Source: Pradoshia eiseniae (GTDB taxonomy: Bacteria > Bacillota > Bacilli > Bacillales > Pradoshiaceae). Taken from it: a stretch of 37,245 nucleotides of DNA. Positions 7,530 through 15,659 of this stretch are shown here, piece after piece. Below the pieces are notes generated by a model. It was not told where the DNA came from, searched no databases, and saw only the letters and a program-made list of their open reading frames with translations. A program made the position numbers and the translations under genes. Within the stretch, counting starts at the first letter, position 1; each line of letters opens with the position of its first letter. The stretch spans positions 1 through 37,245 of the forward strand of contig NZ_PKOZ01000019.1 in NCBI RefSeq assembly GCF_002946355.1. The letters run 5' to 3'.

Positions 7530-8387
7530 ATGTATTATTACAAAGAGGAATTGATCAATATCATCAAGCCAGATAAGCCAGACCCTGCTGCCGCGAAGGT
7601 TCTCCAAGAAACCTTGGGCGGACAATTCGGAGAAATGCGCACGATGATGCAGTTTTTCTTCCAGAGCAGTAATTTCAGGGGGAAAGCAACACAATATAGA
7701 GATCTCATCCGAGGTATCTTCTTAGAAGAGATTGCCCATGTCGAGCTTGTCCAAAATACTATTAACCAGCTCTTGAATGGTTCAGGCCTATCTAACCAGC
7801 CGGGTGATGGCGGAACGGACGGCGCTCCGCTTGATGAGGCGATTAAGCATGCTAATCCCCACCATTATATTATGGGTGCCCAATCCTCTCTGCCAGTTGA
7901 TGCAGGCGGGAATCCCTGGAATGGCTCATGGGTTTACGACCACGGCAATCTCATCGCCAATCTCCTCAATAATGTCAACTTGGAATCGACCGGTGTCTTA
8001 CAAAAGACGCGCATATATGAGATGAGTAATAACCAAACCTTTCGTGAAACGCTTGGTTTCTTGATTGTACGCGATAATGCCCACCAAAACGCATTTGCTA
8101 AGGCGCTGGAGACATTGGGAGTTGATTGGGGTAAGCTCTTCCCTGTTCCGAACTATGACATCAATAAGTACCCTGAGTGCAAAAAATATGTAGATATGGG
8201 CTTTCATAACGCCCAATTCAATTTCCGTCTTGACCCGACTCGGATTGCCGAGGTCTTTCAAGGTCAAACACCGAGCCGCAATGGGGGTACTCTAGCAGTC
8301 GTTCCTCCTCCGAAGGGCTTCCCAGTTCCGCAAATGCCTGAGATGCCAAATGAGCATGCGCCAGGAATCCAGGATTTGAACGCATAA
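7530..8387 (+). CDS. manganese catalase family protein (YdbD/CotJC-like)
   Basis: Non-haem dimanganese catalase of 285 aa, close to family length, expected to convert hydrogen peroxide to water and oxygen. Metal-site motifs of the ferritin-like bundle are present: QFGEMRTM (Glu ~35), LEEIAHVEL (Glu ~67, His ~70) and RDNAHQNAF (second His). The start at 7530 (MYYYKEEL) has AGAGG eight bases upstream; the earlier ATG at 7512 has no RBS. The C-terminal tail is Pro-rich (PPPKGFPVPQMPEMP). In Bacillus, relatives are vegetative (YdbD) or part of the spore coat (CotJC). No cotJA/cotJB neighbours are present. It forms a single-gene unit with its own terminator. Confidence 0.9.
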   Translation: MYYYKEELINIIKPDKPDPAAAKVLQETLGGQFGEMRTMMQFFFQSSNFRGKATQYRDLIRGIFLEEIAHVELVQNTINQLLNGSGLSNQPGDGGTDGAPLDEAIKHANPHHYIMGAQSSLPVDAGGNPWNGSWVYDHGNLIANLLNNVNLESTGVLQKTRIYEMSNNQTFRETLGFLIVRDNAHQNAFAKALETLGVDWGKLFPVPNYDINKYPECKKYVDMGFHNAQFNFRLDPTRIAEVFQGQTPSRNGGTLAVVPPPKGFPVPQMPEMPNEHAPGIQDLNA

Positions 8388-8395
8388 ATGATAGA

Positions 8396-8426
8396 CAGCG
8401 AGCCCATAGGTTCGCTGTTGTTTATT
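8396..8426 (+). terminator. intrinsic terminator after Mn catalase
   Basis: A 9-bp stem (8396-8404 with 8409-8417, one G-T pair) and a 4-base loop are followed by TTGTTTATT. Confidence 0.75.
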
Positions 8427-8440
8427 CATCAATCGATTGA

Positions 8441-8962
8441 TTAGCTGCCTTTAATAAAGCTCCATCCCTCCTTCTCTTCCTCTGAAAGAATGGCTGGTTC
8501 AAAGCCTAGCTTTTTGTAGAGATGAATGGCTGCTTGGCTTGTTGTTTGTGTTTTTAAATAAGCCTCTTCATGATAGACAGCAAGCAGCTCGATAGCCTTC
8601 GAAATAAGCGGTGCCCCAAGTCCCTTCCCTTGATATTCAGGAATGATTTCTACCCAATGCAAACGCCCGATAACCCTCCCTTCCCATATGCCGAACCAAG
8701 CTGTTGCGGTGCCAATAGGTGTTTCTTCCTCATTCAGGATGAAAAGCATGCGTTTTTTCACTTCAGCTAAGTGGGAACCGAATTCTTGATTAAAACGCTC
8801 CAGAGCGGCATCAGTCACTGAGAATTCTTTCGTGGACACGTTAATTCTTGCCCAGTGTTTTTCATCGCCCTCCTGAAAAAGACGAAATTGAAATCCCACT
8901 GGAAGAGCTGACTCTGGTATAGTTTTTAGTAGAGAATACATATAGAGTGGAATAGTTTTCAT
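8441..8962 (-). CDS. GNAT family N-acetyltransferase
   Basis: A 173-aa acetyltransferase with the acetyl-CoA pyrophosphate loop in motif A (PEYQGKGLGAPLI) and the C-terminal IHLYKKLGFEP motif common in GNATs. The substrate cannot be told. The open frame extends far upstream, but the ATG at 8960-8962 is chosen: GGGGG lies nine bases before it and the GNAT fold starts shortly after, and the extension would cross the divergent nanE gene. It shares an intergenic region with nanE that contains a 16-bp dyad. Confidence 0.83.
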   Translation of the reverse strand: MKTIPLYMYSLLKTIPESALPVGFQFRLFQEGDEKHWARINVSTKEFSVTDAALERFNQEFGSHLAEVKKRMLFILNEEETPIGTATAWFGIWEGRVIGRLHWVEIIPEYQGKGLGAPLISKAIELLAVYHEEAYLKTQTTSQAAIHLYKKLGFEPAILSEEEKEGWSFIKGS

Positions 8963-8989
8963 CGTGTTCATCCCCCGCTTTATTAATAT

Positions 8990-9005
8990 TTCCGTACATA
9001 CGGAA
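8990..9005. promoter_or_regulatory. 16-bp inverted repeat in GNAT/nanE divergent region
   Basis: TTCCGTA-CA-TACGGAA is a perfect dyad with 7-bp arms. It lies 28 bases upstream of the GNAT gene start and 33 upstream of nanE, a suitable place for a repressor operator. The cognate regulator is not in the window. Confidence 0.55.
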
Positions 9006-9038
9006 TGGAGAGTTTCGCATATAGGAGGTACATAACAA

Positions 9039-9722
9039 ATGCTAGAAAAAATTAAAAATGGTTTAATCGTATCCTGCCAAGCCCTTCCTGATGAGCCGCT
9101 CCACAGCTCCATGATTATGGGAAGAATGGCTCTTGCAGCACAGGAGGGCGGTGCTGTCGGCATCCGCGCTAATACACGGGAAGATATCATGGAAATCAAG
9201 AATCAGGTTTCCTTGCCCGTCATCGGAATCGTAAAAAAGGAGTATCCAGATTCCCCGATATATATTACCCCGACATTAAGGGAAGTAAGTGAGATTGCTT
9301 CTTCAGGTGCCGATATGGTGGCTGTAGATGCCACCTATCGTGAGCGCCCGCATAATATTTCACTATCTGAATATGTTCAATCCATCAGGATCCATTTCCC
9401 TGAACTAATGCTGATGGCTGATATCTCAACCATCGGGGAAGCGATTGAAGCTGAGCGACTCGGGTTTGACTGCATTTCAACGACTCTTGTCGGCTATACC
9501 CCATACACAAAGGGACAATACATAAACCACAATAATTATGGGCTTCTGCGAGAGCTCGTATCTACGATCAACATACCGGTCATCGCTGAAGGGAATATCC
9601 TAACGCCCGAGATGGCTCGAAAATGCCTAGAGATTGGCGCATATGCAGTTGTGGTTGGTGGAGCAATCACCAGACCGCAGCTCATCACTAAAAGATTCAT
9701 TAATGGCATGAAGGCTGACTAA
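9039..9722 (+). CDS. nanE: N-acetylmannosamine-6-phosphate 2-epimerase NanE
   Basis: Converts ManNAc-6-phosphate to GlcNAc-6-phosphate in sialic acid and amino sugar catabolism. Length 227 aa, standard for this TIM-barrel family. Recognisable segments are [15 protein letters not shown] at the N-terminus, [46 protein letters not shown] and VIAEGNI. AGGAGGT lies nine bases before the ATG. No nanA, nanK or transporter genes accompany it here. Its neighbour, convergent across a shared terminator, is manA. The product could feed GlcN-6-P pools also served by glmS. Confidence 0.93.
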   Translation: MLEKIKNGLIVSCQALPDEPLHSSMIMGRMALAAQEGGAVGIRANTREDIMEIKNQVSLPVIGIVKKEYPDSPIYITPTLREVSEIASSGADMVAVDATYRERPHNISLSEYVQSIRIHFPELMLMADISTIGEAIEAERLGFDCISTTLVGYTPYTKGQYINHNNYGLLRELVSTINIPVIAEGNILTPEMARKCLEIGAYAVVVGGAITRPQLITKRFINGMKAD

Positions 9723-9768
9723 TAACAAAAGGCGGACCAGTCAAAGCGACCGGGTCCGCCTTTTGTTA
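9723..9768. terminator. bidirectional terminator between nanE and manA
   Basis: A perfect 16-bp stem (9723-9738 with 9753-9768), with A-rich and T-rich outer ends, works for both convergent genes. Confidence 0.9.
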
Positions 9769-9772
9769 TAAA

Positions 9773-10720
9773 TCAAGGATGAGAAACAATCAGGCTCGCT
9801 TCTCCGCTGATTTCAATTTGTCCAATACCAGATGGAAGAATGAAATGCGTTCCCTTCTTGATAGGGTATATGCCTTCTGCCGTCTTCAGCGTGCCTTCGC
9901 CTGCAATGACGCTTGCAAGCATGAACGGTTCTGGCTGTTCCAGCTGTGCTGTTCCATTCACGTCCCATTTATACACGGAGAAATACTCAGTCTCCACAAA
10001 GGTCGTTGCCTTCACTCCCGGCTTTTGCTTCTCCTTGATTTCAACGGCCGCATCTTGATGAGGAACCGTGCTAACATCTAGAGATTTCCCAATATGAAGC
10101 TCGCGGGTTTGTCCATTTTGGTCCTTGCGGTCATAATCATAAACACGATACGTTGTATCAGAGCTTTGCTGTGTTTCTAATACGAGCGTACCTTCACACA
10201 AAGCATGAACCGTGCCGCTTGGAACATAGAAGAAATCACCTGGCTTGATGGCCACTCGGCGCAGCAAGTCATTCCATTCTCCTTTTTCAATCATGTCCGC
10301 AAACTCTTCCTTAGAGCCGGCATTATGCCCATAAATCATTTCTGCTCCTTCTTTGCAGTCAATGATGTACCAGCATTCTGTTTTTCCAAGCTCTCCATTT
10401 TCATGAATATTCGCGTATTCATCATCTGGATGAACCTGGACAGATAAATCAGCATTCGCATCGAGAATCTTCGTTAACAATGGGAATACCTTTCCTTCCA
10501 GTCCGCCGAATAACTCCCGGTGATTATCCCACAGCTCGATTATCGTCTTCCCTTTATATGGTCCATTCTCAACAATGGATGGTCCGTTTTGATGGCCTGA
10601 AATGGCCCAGCATTCTCCCGTATGCTCAGACGGAATATCGTATCCGAATTGGTCCCGAAGTGCTGTCCCTCCCCAGATGCGTTCTTGAAATACTGGTGTC
10701 AAAAATAATGGTTGTGTCAT
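9773..10720 (-). CDS. manA: class I mannose-6-phosphate isomerase ManA
   Basis: Interconverts mannose-6-P and fructose-6-P. Length 315 aa, the Bacillus type I form. The zinc cupin site is visible in QVHPDDEYA (two His/Gln ligands), a Glu in GKTECWYI, and HALCEGTLVLE. The start at 10718-10720 has AGGAGG ten bases upstream and gives MTQPLFLTPVFQERIWGG, the usual opening; the longer open frame lacks an RBS. It is a single-gene unit convergent with nanE. Confidence 0.93.
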   Translation of the reverse strand: MTQPLFLTPVFQERIWGGTALRDQFGYDIPSEHTGECWAISGHQNGPSIVENGPYKGKTIIELWDNHRELFGGLEGKVFPLLTKILDANADLSVQVHPDDEYANIHENGELGKTECWYIIDCKEGAEMIYGHNAGSKEEFADMIEKGEWNDLLRRVAIKPGDFFYVPSGTVHALCEGTLVLETQQSSDTTYRVYDYDRKDQNGQTRELHIGKSLDVSTVPHQDAAVEIKEKQKPGVKATTFVETEYFSVYKWDVNGTAQLEQPEPFMLASVIAGEGTLKTAEGIYPIKKGTHFILPSGIGQIEISGEASLIVSHP

Positions 10721-10805
10721 AAAAATCCGGCCTCCTATGAGGGTAATGATATGTACATATTCACTATATAGGAAGCCGATTTCTTTGTCTAACTCATGCT
10801 GGCAC

Positions 10806-10832
10806 AAAAAAGAACCTGCTCATAGCAGGTTC
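10806..10832 (-). terminator. intrinsic terminator of the SpoIIAA-like gene
   Basis: A 9-bp stem (10812-10820 with 10824-10832) with a 3-base loop is followed on the minus strand by six T residues. Confidence 0.88.
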
Positions 10833-10849
10833 CCTTCTTTTCACATTGT

Positions 10850-11215
10850 CTAGTCCCCTGATGTGATAATCCAGCCCCATGCCTTCTCAATCTCTTCTTC
10901 TGAAAAAGCTTTCACTTCAAGATTAGGCATCATGTTTCCGAGGTTTGCCATAGATTGAACCCACTGGAGGTTTGATACGGCTGCAATCTTACTGAACTGG
11001 TTCATCCTTTTCGCATCGAACTTCAGACCGGACAGCATTCCCATCAAATTCGTCCCATCGACATCACGAATAATGGCCAAAATATTAAACTTGCGATTTG
11101 TTCCGTAATGCTTCGCTACATAACTCTCCAATTTATCTGCATCCGCTTGAGTCGCTTTTCCGCTAAATTGGACCGCAACAGTTGTGATATCTTTTGAAGG
11201 CAGAATTTCCAGCAT
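10850..11215 (-). CDS. SpoIIAA-like STAS domain protein
   Basis: A 121-residue protein of the SpoIIAA-like family (PF11964 type). It has an N-terminal strand-helix pattern (TTVAVQFSGKATQADADKL), a hydrophobic core strand (ILAIIRDVDG), and the family's C-terminal AFSEEEIEKAWGWI. Relatives are small soluble proteins proposed to bind hydrophobic ligands or act as anti-anti-sigma-like modules; the actual role is unknown. AAGGAGG lies six bases before the ATG. It follows the SOD-like gene by 71 bp on the same strand with no terminator between, so the two may be co-transcribed. Confidence 0.8.
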   Translation of the reverse strand: MLEILPSKDITTVAVQFSGKATQADADKLESYVAKHYGTNRKFNILAIIRDVDGTNLMGMLSGLKFDAKRMNQFSKIAAVSNLQWVQSMANLGNMMPNLEVKAFSEEEIEKAWGWIITSGD

Positions 11216-11286
11216 CTTATGTCCTCCTTATATTTTCATCAGTACAGCTACAACACCTTTGTTAAAAATGCTCTATCCTATTTACC

Positions 11287-11883
11287 TTATTCAAGGGCAC
11301 CGCAAGCTATTCGGTTCCCTGATTCGCCAGAAGGGTCTGTTTTTCCGTCATCTTCCTTTTCATGAATGACGAGCGCACTCCCATCCTCATCCATCAAGGA
11401 GTTATCCTCATCCGTTAATAAGGAGACATTATCAGCCGTGTATTCAAGCTCACCTGTCCCGTCTTCAGCTACCTCTATATTTGGCAGATCTCCGGCATGC
11501 GGTCCATTATCGTTGTCCATGCCGTGCTTAGAGTCCTCCGGATTGAAATGGGCTCCCGCAGATTCAAAGTCAGGAGCCTCGCATTTTCCTGTTTCGTGAA
11601 AATGGACTCCATGCTTGCCAGGCTCCATTCCTTCTACTTTCAGGCTTATTTGGACGCTCTTATCCACTTGCTCAAGCACAGCTGTTCCAGCCTTTTTATC
11701 TTCACCGCTTGTCAATTCGACTGTCTTGCGGTTCTCAACCTTCGTTTCTTCATCATCCTGGTTATCAGCATTATTTTCATTTTGCTCAATCTTGTCGCTT
11801 GTCGTATCTAATTTCTCGCTTTCTGAACAACCCGCAAGGACGAGCGCGAGTGCTAGGAAAAGTAAAAAGAAATATTTCTTCAA
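11287..11883 (-). CDS. Cu/Zn superoxide dismutase-like lipoprotein (YojM-like)
   Basis: A 198-aa secreted lipoprotein with a TTG start (GGAGGAG five bases upstream). The signal peptide ends in the lipobox LAGC (Cys ~19), and an acidic, Asn-rich linker follows (~20-50). The SOD_Cu barrel shows the metal motif GVHFHETGKC, then GAHFNPEDSKHG, HAGDLPNIEV, LVIHEKEDD and the closing GNRIACGAL with the structural Cys. The copper and zinc histidines appear largely present, unlike B. subtilis YojM, which is reported to lack a copper ligand. A true dismutase role is therefore possible but unproven. Confidence 0.87.
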   Translation of the reverse strand: MKKYFFLLFLALALVLAGCSESEKLDTTSDKIEQNENNADNQDDEETKVENRKTVELTSGEDKKAGTAVLEQVDKSVQISLKVEGMEPGKHGVHFHETGKCEAPDFESAGAHFNPEDSKHGMDNDNGPHAGDLPNIEVAEDGTGELEYTADNVSLLTDEDNSLMDEDGSALVIHEKEDDGKTDPSGESGNRIACGALE

Positions 11884-12022
11884 CTTGTCTCCTCCTCTCC
11901 AATCTTCTTTTATCTAAATTAACCAAGAGGAGGGCTAATAAACACCCTTTTAGGAAAATCAGCCGATAGTCCTTAAAAAATTGAACCAAGTTTTCGTCAA
12001 CCGCTATCTAGTTTCTTTACTT

Positions 12023-12056
12023 AAATAAAAAAGCCATGGTTTACACCATGGCTTTT
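12023..12056 (-). terminator. intrinsic terminator overlapping the ABC exporter stop codon
   Basis: A 13-bp stem containing GCCATGGT/ACCATGGC closes over a 4-base loop that holds the TAA stop of the ABC exporter (12041-12043). The last codons form one arm. A T run follows on the minus strand. Confidence 0.88.
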
Positions 12057-13768
12057 TCTCCAAATTGAATACGGTGGAGATTCGCGAATACCCCATTATG
12101 GGCAAGAAGCTCCTTGTATGTTCCATCTTCCTCAATTCCCTTTTCCCCGACAACGATGAGTCGGTCAGCATTACGAATGGTCGCAAGCCTGTGGGCAATG
12201 ACCAAGGTTGTCCGGTTAGCGGCAAGCTCCTCGAGTGATGCCTGAATGATTCTCTCCGTCTCTGTATCAAGAGCAGATGTAGCTTCATCAAGAATCAAGA
12301 TGGGCGGATTCTTCAAAAACATCCTCGCAATCGCAAGCCTTTGCTTCTGGCCGCCGGATAGTTTCAAGCCGCGCTCGCCAATCTCTGTCTCATAGCCGTC
12401 CGGCAATGCTTCAATCATACTCTCAAGATGGGCTTTCCTTGCCGCCTCCTTGATTTCTTCAAAGGATGCATCGAGATTGCCATAAGCAATATTCTCACGA
12501 ATCGTGCCCGCAAAGAGAAACACATCCTGCTGGACAATCCCAATTTGCTTGCGCAAGGATTCAAGCGTCATATCCCGAATATCGATGCCATCGATCTTAA
12601 TTGATCCTCCTTCCACATCATAAAAGCGCGGAATCAGGGAGCAAATGGTTGTCTTCCCTGCTCCGGAAGGACCTACAAATGCCGTTGTCTCCCCTGCCCT
12701 TAAAGAGAGAGAAATATTATTTAAGACAGGCTTTGAATCGTCATATCGGAAATCTACTTGATTAAACTCGATATCTCCATGAAGGTGATGAACCGTAATG
12801 GCATCCTCTTTATCCTGAATGTCAGGCTCCTGCTCGATTAATTCGAGAAACCGTTTGAATCCGGCCATTCCTTTTGGATAAAGTTCAAGCAGAGCACTGA
12901 TCTTATCAATCGGTTTCACAAGAACATTTGTATAAAGGACAAAGCTGACTAATTCTCCATATGTCAAGCTTCCATTGAAGCTCAGCCATGCTCCCACAAT
13001 CAAGACCAGAAGAGTCAATAGGCGTGTCATCATGTAAATGGAGGAATGTGTTCCGGCCATCACCTTGTAAGCACGGAGCTTGGCCAAACGGAATTTGCCG
13101 TTATTTTTCTCAAAGCGTTTCATCTCAAATGACTGGTTCGTAAATGATTGCACGACTCGCACACCGGAGACGCTATCTTCCACTCTGGCATTCACATCCG
13201 CAATCTCCCCGTACATATCCTTCCAGGCTGCGTTCATCTTCTTATTGCTGTATACAACGAGCCATGTCAGGAATGGAACCAAAATAACCGCGACAATCGC
13301 CAAGGTCGGATTGATATTGAACATGATGAGGAAGGCGCCAATGAAGGTCATGATAGCAATGAAGGCGTCCTCTGGCCCATGGTGGGCGAACTCCCCTATA
13401 TCAAACAAATCATTCGTGATTCGGCTCATCACATGACCTGTTTTCGTGTTATCAAAGAAACGGAATGACTGGCGCTGGACATGGTTGAACAGCTCCTGCC
13501 TCATATCGGTCTCTATATTTGTTCCAAGCTTATGGCCGAGATAATTGACGATAAACTGCAGAAATGTGCTCACCAGGTATACAAAGAACAGCAATACCCC
13601 AACTGTTACGACCATTCCCCAATTGCCGGTCGGGAGCAAATCATCAATAAATCGCTGGACCGCAACAGGGAAGGCCAGCTCAAGAATCGCGACAATAATG
13701 GCGCTGGTGAAATCAATGATAAATAGCCGTTTATGTGGTCTATAGTATGAAAAGAATTTTCTTAGCAT
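12041..13768 (-). CDS. ABC-type multidrug/lipid exporter, fused permease-ATPase (MsbA/YgaD-like)
   Basis: Half-transporter of 575 aa: an ABC_membrane domain with six TM helices (residues ~1-315), then an ATPase domain (~335-575). Walker A is GPSGAGKTT, the signature LSGGQKQR, Walker B ILILDEATSALD, and the H-loop is in VIAHRLATIRNADR. The N-terminus (MLRKFFSYYRPHKRLFIIDF) and RQSFRFFDNTKTGHVMSRITND resemble B. subtilis YgaD. It presumably works as a homodimer exporting drugs or lipids. The RBS AAGGA lies eight bases from the ATG. The terminator hairpin includes the end of the gene. Confidence 0.9.
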   Translation of the reverse strand: MLRKFFSYYRPHKRLFIIDFTSAIIVAILELAFPVAVQRFIDDLLPTGNWGMVVTVGVLLFFVYLVSTFLQFIVNYLGHKLGTNIETDMRQELFNHVQRQSFRFFDNTKTGHVMSRITNDLFDIGEFAHHGPEDAFIAIMTFIGAFLIMFNINPTLAIVAVILVPFLTWLVVYSNKKMNAAWKDMYGEIADVNARVEDSVSGVRVVQSFTNQSFEMKRFEKNNGKFRLAKLRAYKVMAGTHSSIYMMTRLLTLLVLIVGAWLSFNGSLTYGELVSFVLYTNVLVKPIDKISALLELYPKGMAGFKRFLELIEQEPDIQDKEDAITVHHLHGDIEFNQVDFRYDDSKPVLNNISLSLRAGETTAFVGPSGAGKTTICSLIPRFYDVEGGSIKIDGIDIRDMTLESLRKQIGIVQQDVFLFAGTIRENIAYGNLDASFEEIKEAARKAHLESMIEALPDGYETEIGERGLKLSGGQKQRLAIARMFLKNPPILILDEATSALDTETERIIQASLEELAANRTTLVIAHRLATIRNADRLIVVGEKGIEEDGTYKELLAHNGVFANLHRIQFGEKAMV

Positions 13769-13837
13769 GATGTTGTTCCTTCCTCCCCGTATCGTAGAAA
13801 TCTATTATACCAATTTCTCCTAACATAGGATAAGCAA

Positions 13838-13866
13838 AAGAAAAAGCCCCTGTTTTATAGGGACTT
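13838..13866 (-). terminator. intrinsic terminator of ogt
   Basis: An 8-bp stem with one G-T pair (arms around 13843-13850 and 13859-13866) is followed on the minus strand by TTTTTCTTTT. The distal arm touches the ogt stop codon. Confidence 0.75.
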
Positions 13867-14359
13867 AATAGGTGCTTATCCTCTTGTTGCTGATTTCCTT
13901 TTCATGTGCGAGGAGCCATTCCTTCCTCCATACACCATACGCATAGCCGACCATCTTGCCGTTTGCTCCAATGATTCGGTGACAAGGCACCAAGAGACAG
14001 ATTGGATTGCGGCCATTTGTGCTCCCAACCGCTCGTACAGCCTTCTCATTACCCGCCAAAAGTGCGATGTCTTTATAAGTTGCCGTCTTTCCATAAGAAA
14101 CAGAGGTGAGTGACTTCCATACCCTTTCCTGAAAAGCTGTGCCTTCTAGTTTGTAAGGAACCGTAAACTCAAGTCGATCTCCTTGAAAATATTCATCAAG
14201 CTGCTTGTAGCACTCCATCAGCACAGCTGGCGTGTCTGCCTGCTTTTTATGTAAAATGTCCTTTCGCTCTGTGAACAATACCGACTGAACATGCTCATCC
14301 GTGCCACTGATTTCAATGATGCCTAGAGGAGATGGATAATCCAGCTTGGCTAAATCCAA
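13865..14359 (-). CDS. ogt: methylated-DNA-protein cysteine methyltransferase (Ogt)
   Basis: Suicide DNA repair enzyme that takes the alkyl group from O6-alkylguanine onto its active-site cysteine. Length 164 aa. The PCHR motif (LVPCHRIIGANGK, Cys ~130) is intact, with the upstream recognition helix (YKDIALLAGNEKAVRAVGSTNGRN split by short linkers) and the C-terminal GVWRKEWLLAHE. The start is TTG with AAGGGG nine bases upstream. The gene stands between terminators. It has no Ada-type metal-binding N-terminus, so it is Ogt-like. Confidence 0.92.
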   Translation of the reverse strand: MDLAKLDYPSPLGIIEISGTDEHVQSVLFTERKDILHKKQADTPAVLMECYKQLDEYFQGDRLEFTVPYKLEGTAFQERVWKSLTSVSYGKTATYKDIALLAGNEKAVRAVGSTNGRNPICLLVPCHRIIGANGKMVGYAYGVWRKEWLLAHEKEISNKRISTY

Positions 14360-14383
14360 TTCAAACAGCCCCTTCCTAATTAA

Positions 14384-14409
14384 AAGGGTAGCACAAGCAG
14401 GCTACCCTT
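14384..14409 (-). terminator. hairpin terminator after the glycerophosphodiesterase gene
   Basis: A 9-bp stem (14384-14392 with 14401-14409) with an 8-base loop is followed on minus by TTTTAATT, a moderate T tract. Confidence 0.6.
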
Positions 14410-14427
14410 CCAATTACTGATGTGAAT

Positions 14428-15246
14428 TTATTTTACATAATCCGGATAATCCGTAATAATGCCATCAACCTTCATCTGGAGCAGAAATTGGACTGTTTCT
14501 TTACTTCTAGCTGTCCATGACTGCACCTTCATGCCTTCTTCATGAGCTTTGGCTACAAGCTCCTCCGTGACAAGTCCATAGCTAGGGTTATAGTATTCGG
14601 CATAGGCAGAAAATTGTTCAATCGCCTCATCTGTCGTGTCTGCTGACCGGTTAACCAGAACACCAATCGGCACGCGCGACAATAATTGGTCAGCCTTTTT
14701 CATTGATTCAAAGTTAAAGGATTGCACGATGACTTTTCCATTTCGCGGTTTATCAAGATGATAGGCTTTCAGGAGGTCGGCGGTCTCCTCTTCAATTCCG
14801 GGATATAATTCAGGAGATTTCAATTCAATTAAGATGCCAATCTTTCCTTTATACCGCTTTAATACCTCATCAAATGTCGGTACCCGCTCCCCAGCAAACT
14901 CCTCTGACTTCCAGCTGCCCGCATCAAGAGCGCGAATTTCATCAAATGTCAGGCTCCCTACCTTCCCTGTTCCGTCTGTTGTGCGATCAACCGTATTGTC
15001 ATGAATGATAACAAGCTTCCCATCCTTTGTCCGCTGAACATCTATTTCGATATAATCAGCCTTCATTTTGACAGCGAGATCAAAGGCCGCAAGTGTATTC
15101 TCTGGAGCATAGCCCGATGCTCCGCGATGAGCTACAATTTCTGTTTTTTGATGTGGTTTTGGAGGTTTCTCCGCTTGAGCCTCCTGGTAAGACGGTAAAA
15201 AGAGTGCCGCAGACAATCCAACAACCAAGCCTAATATCTTTTTCAT
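14428..15246 (-). CDS. secreted glycerophosphodiester phosphodiesterase
   Basis: Hydrolyses glycerophosphodiesters to glycerol-3-phosphate and an alcohol. Length 272 aa with a Sec signal peptide (MKKILGLVVGLSAALFLPSY, cleavage near AQA at ~26). The GDPD barrel follows: HRGASGYAPENT (catalytic His and metal ligands), DYIEIDVQRTKDG, VIIHDNTVDRTTDGTG, LIELKSPE, QSFNFESM and the final DGIITDYPD. GGAGAGG lies seven bases before the ATG. It probably acts outside the membrane on lipid or teichoic acid breakdown products. No glpT or glpF is adjacent. Confidence 0.92.
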   Translation of the reverse strand: MKKILGLVVGLSAALFLPSYQEAQAEKPPKPHQKTEIVAHRGASGYAPENTLAAFDLAVKMKADYIEIDVQRTKDGKLVIIHDNTVDRTTDGTGKVGSLTFDEIRALDAGSWKSEEFAGERVPTFDEVLKRYKGKIGILIELKSPELYPGIEEETADLLKAYHLDKPRNGKVIVQSFNFESMKKADQLLSRVPIGVLVNRSADTTDEAIEQFSAYAEYYNPSYGLVTEELVAKAHEEGMKVQSWTARSKETVQFLLQMKVDGIITDYPDYVK

Positions 15247-15659
15247 CGCAATCCTCTCCTTTTTCTTATCGACTCATATTAAGTTTAAAAGAGGAGTATG
15301 TTATTCATATGATAAGCAGGTTAATCTTTGATAATAATTGAGTGACAAAAAGCAGGCAATACCACCTACAAAAAATAATATCTAAAAAGGGATTTTCGCC
15401 TTTTGTGAAAACTAGGTTTCCCTTCACCGAAATCAAGAGTTAAGATATCTGAAACTGCATTAGAATAAAACGGTATGCCTATATGAGTTGATATAGATTC
15501 CTGGTCTGATGTTCGCTTCCATGTAATCCTCAATAACTTGTATTATTCTTTTTCAGCCATACTTCGGGCTCCTTGTTTTGTGTTAATATTATATATCATC
15601 AGACAGAACGCCATTGCAGTTCATTTAAAATGATGTATCTTATCAAGGAGGGAAATGAA
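15247..15659. other. intergenic region between divergent glycerophosphodiesterase and MFS genes
   Basis: About 410 bases with no credible gene. It must hold both promoters. A possible ECF-type element, TGAAAC (15450-15455), 16-bp spacer, GGTATG (15472-15477), lies 183 bases before the MFS start. Close to the MFS gene there is only AT-rich sequence (around 15570-15600) without a clear SigA pair. Confidence 0.4.
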
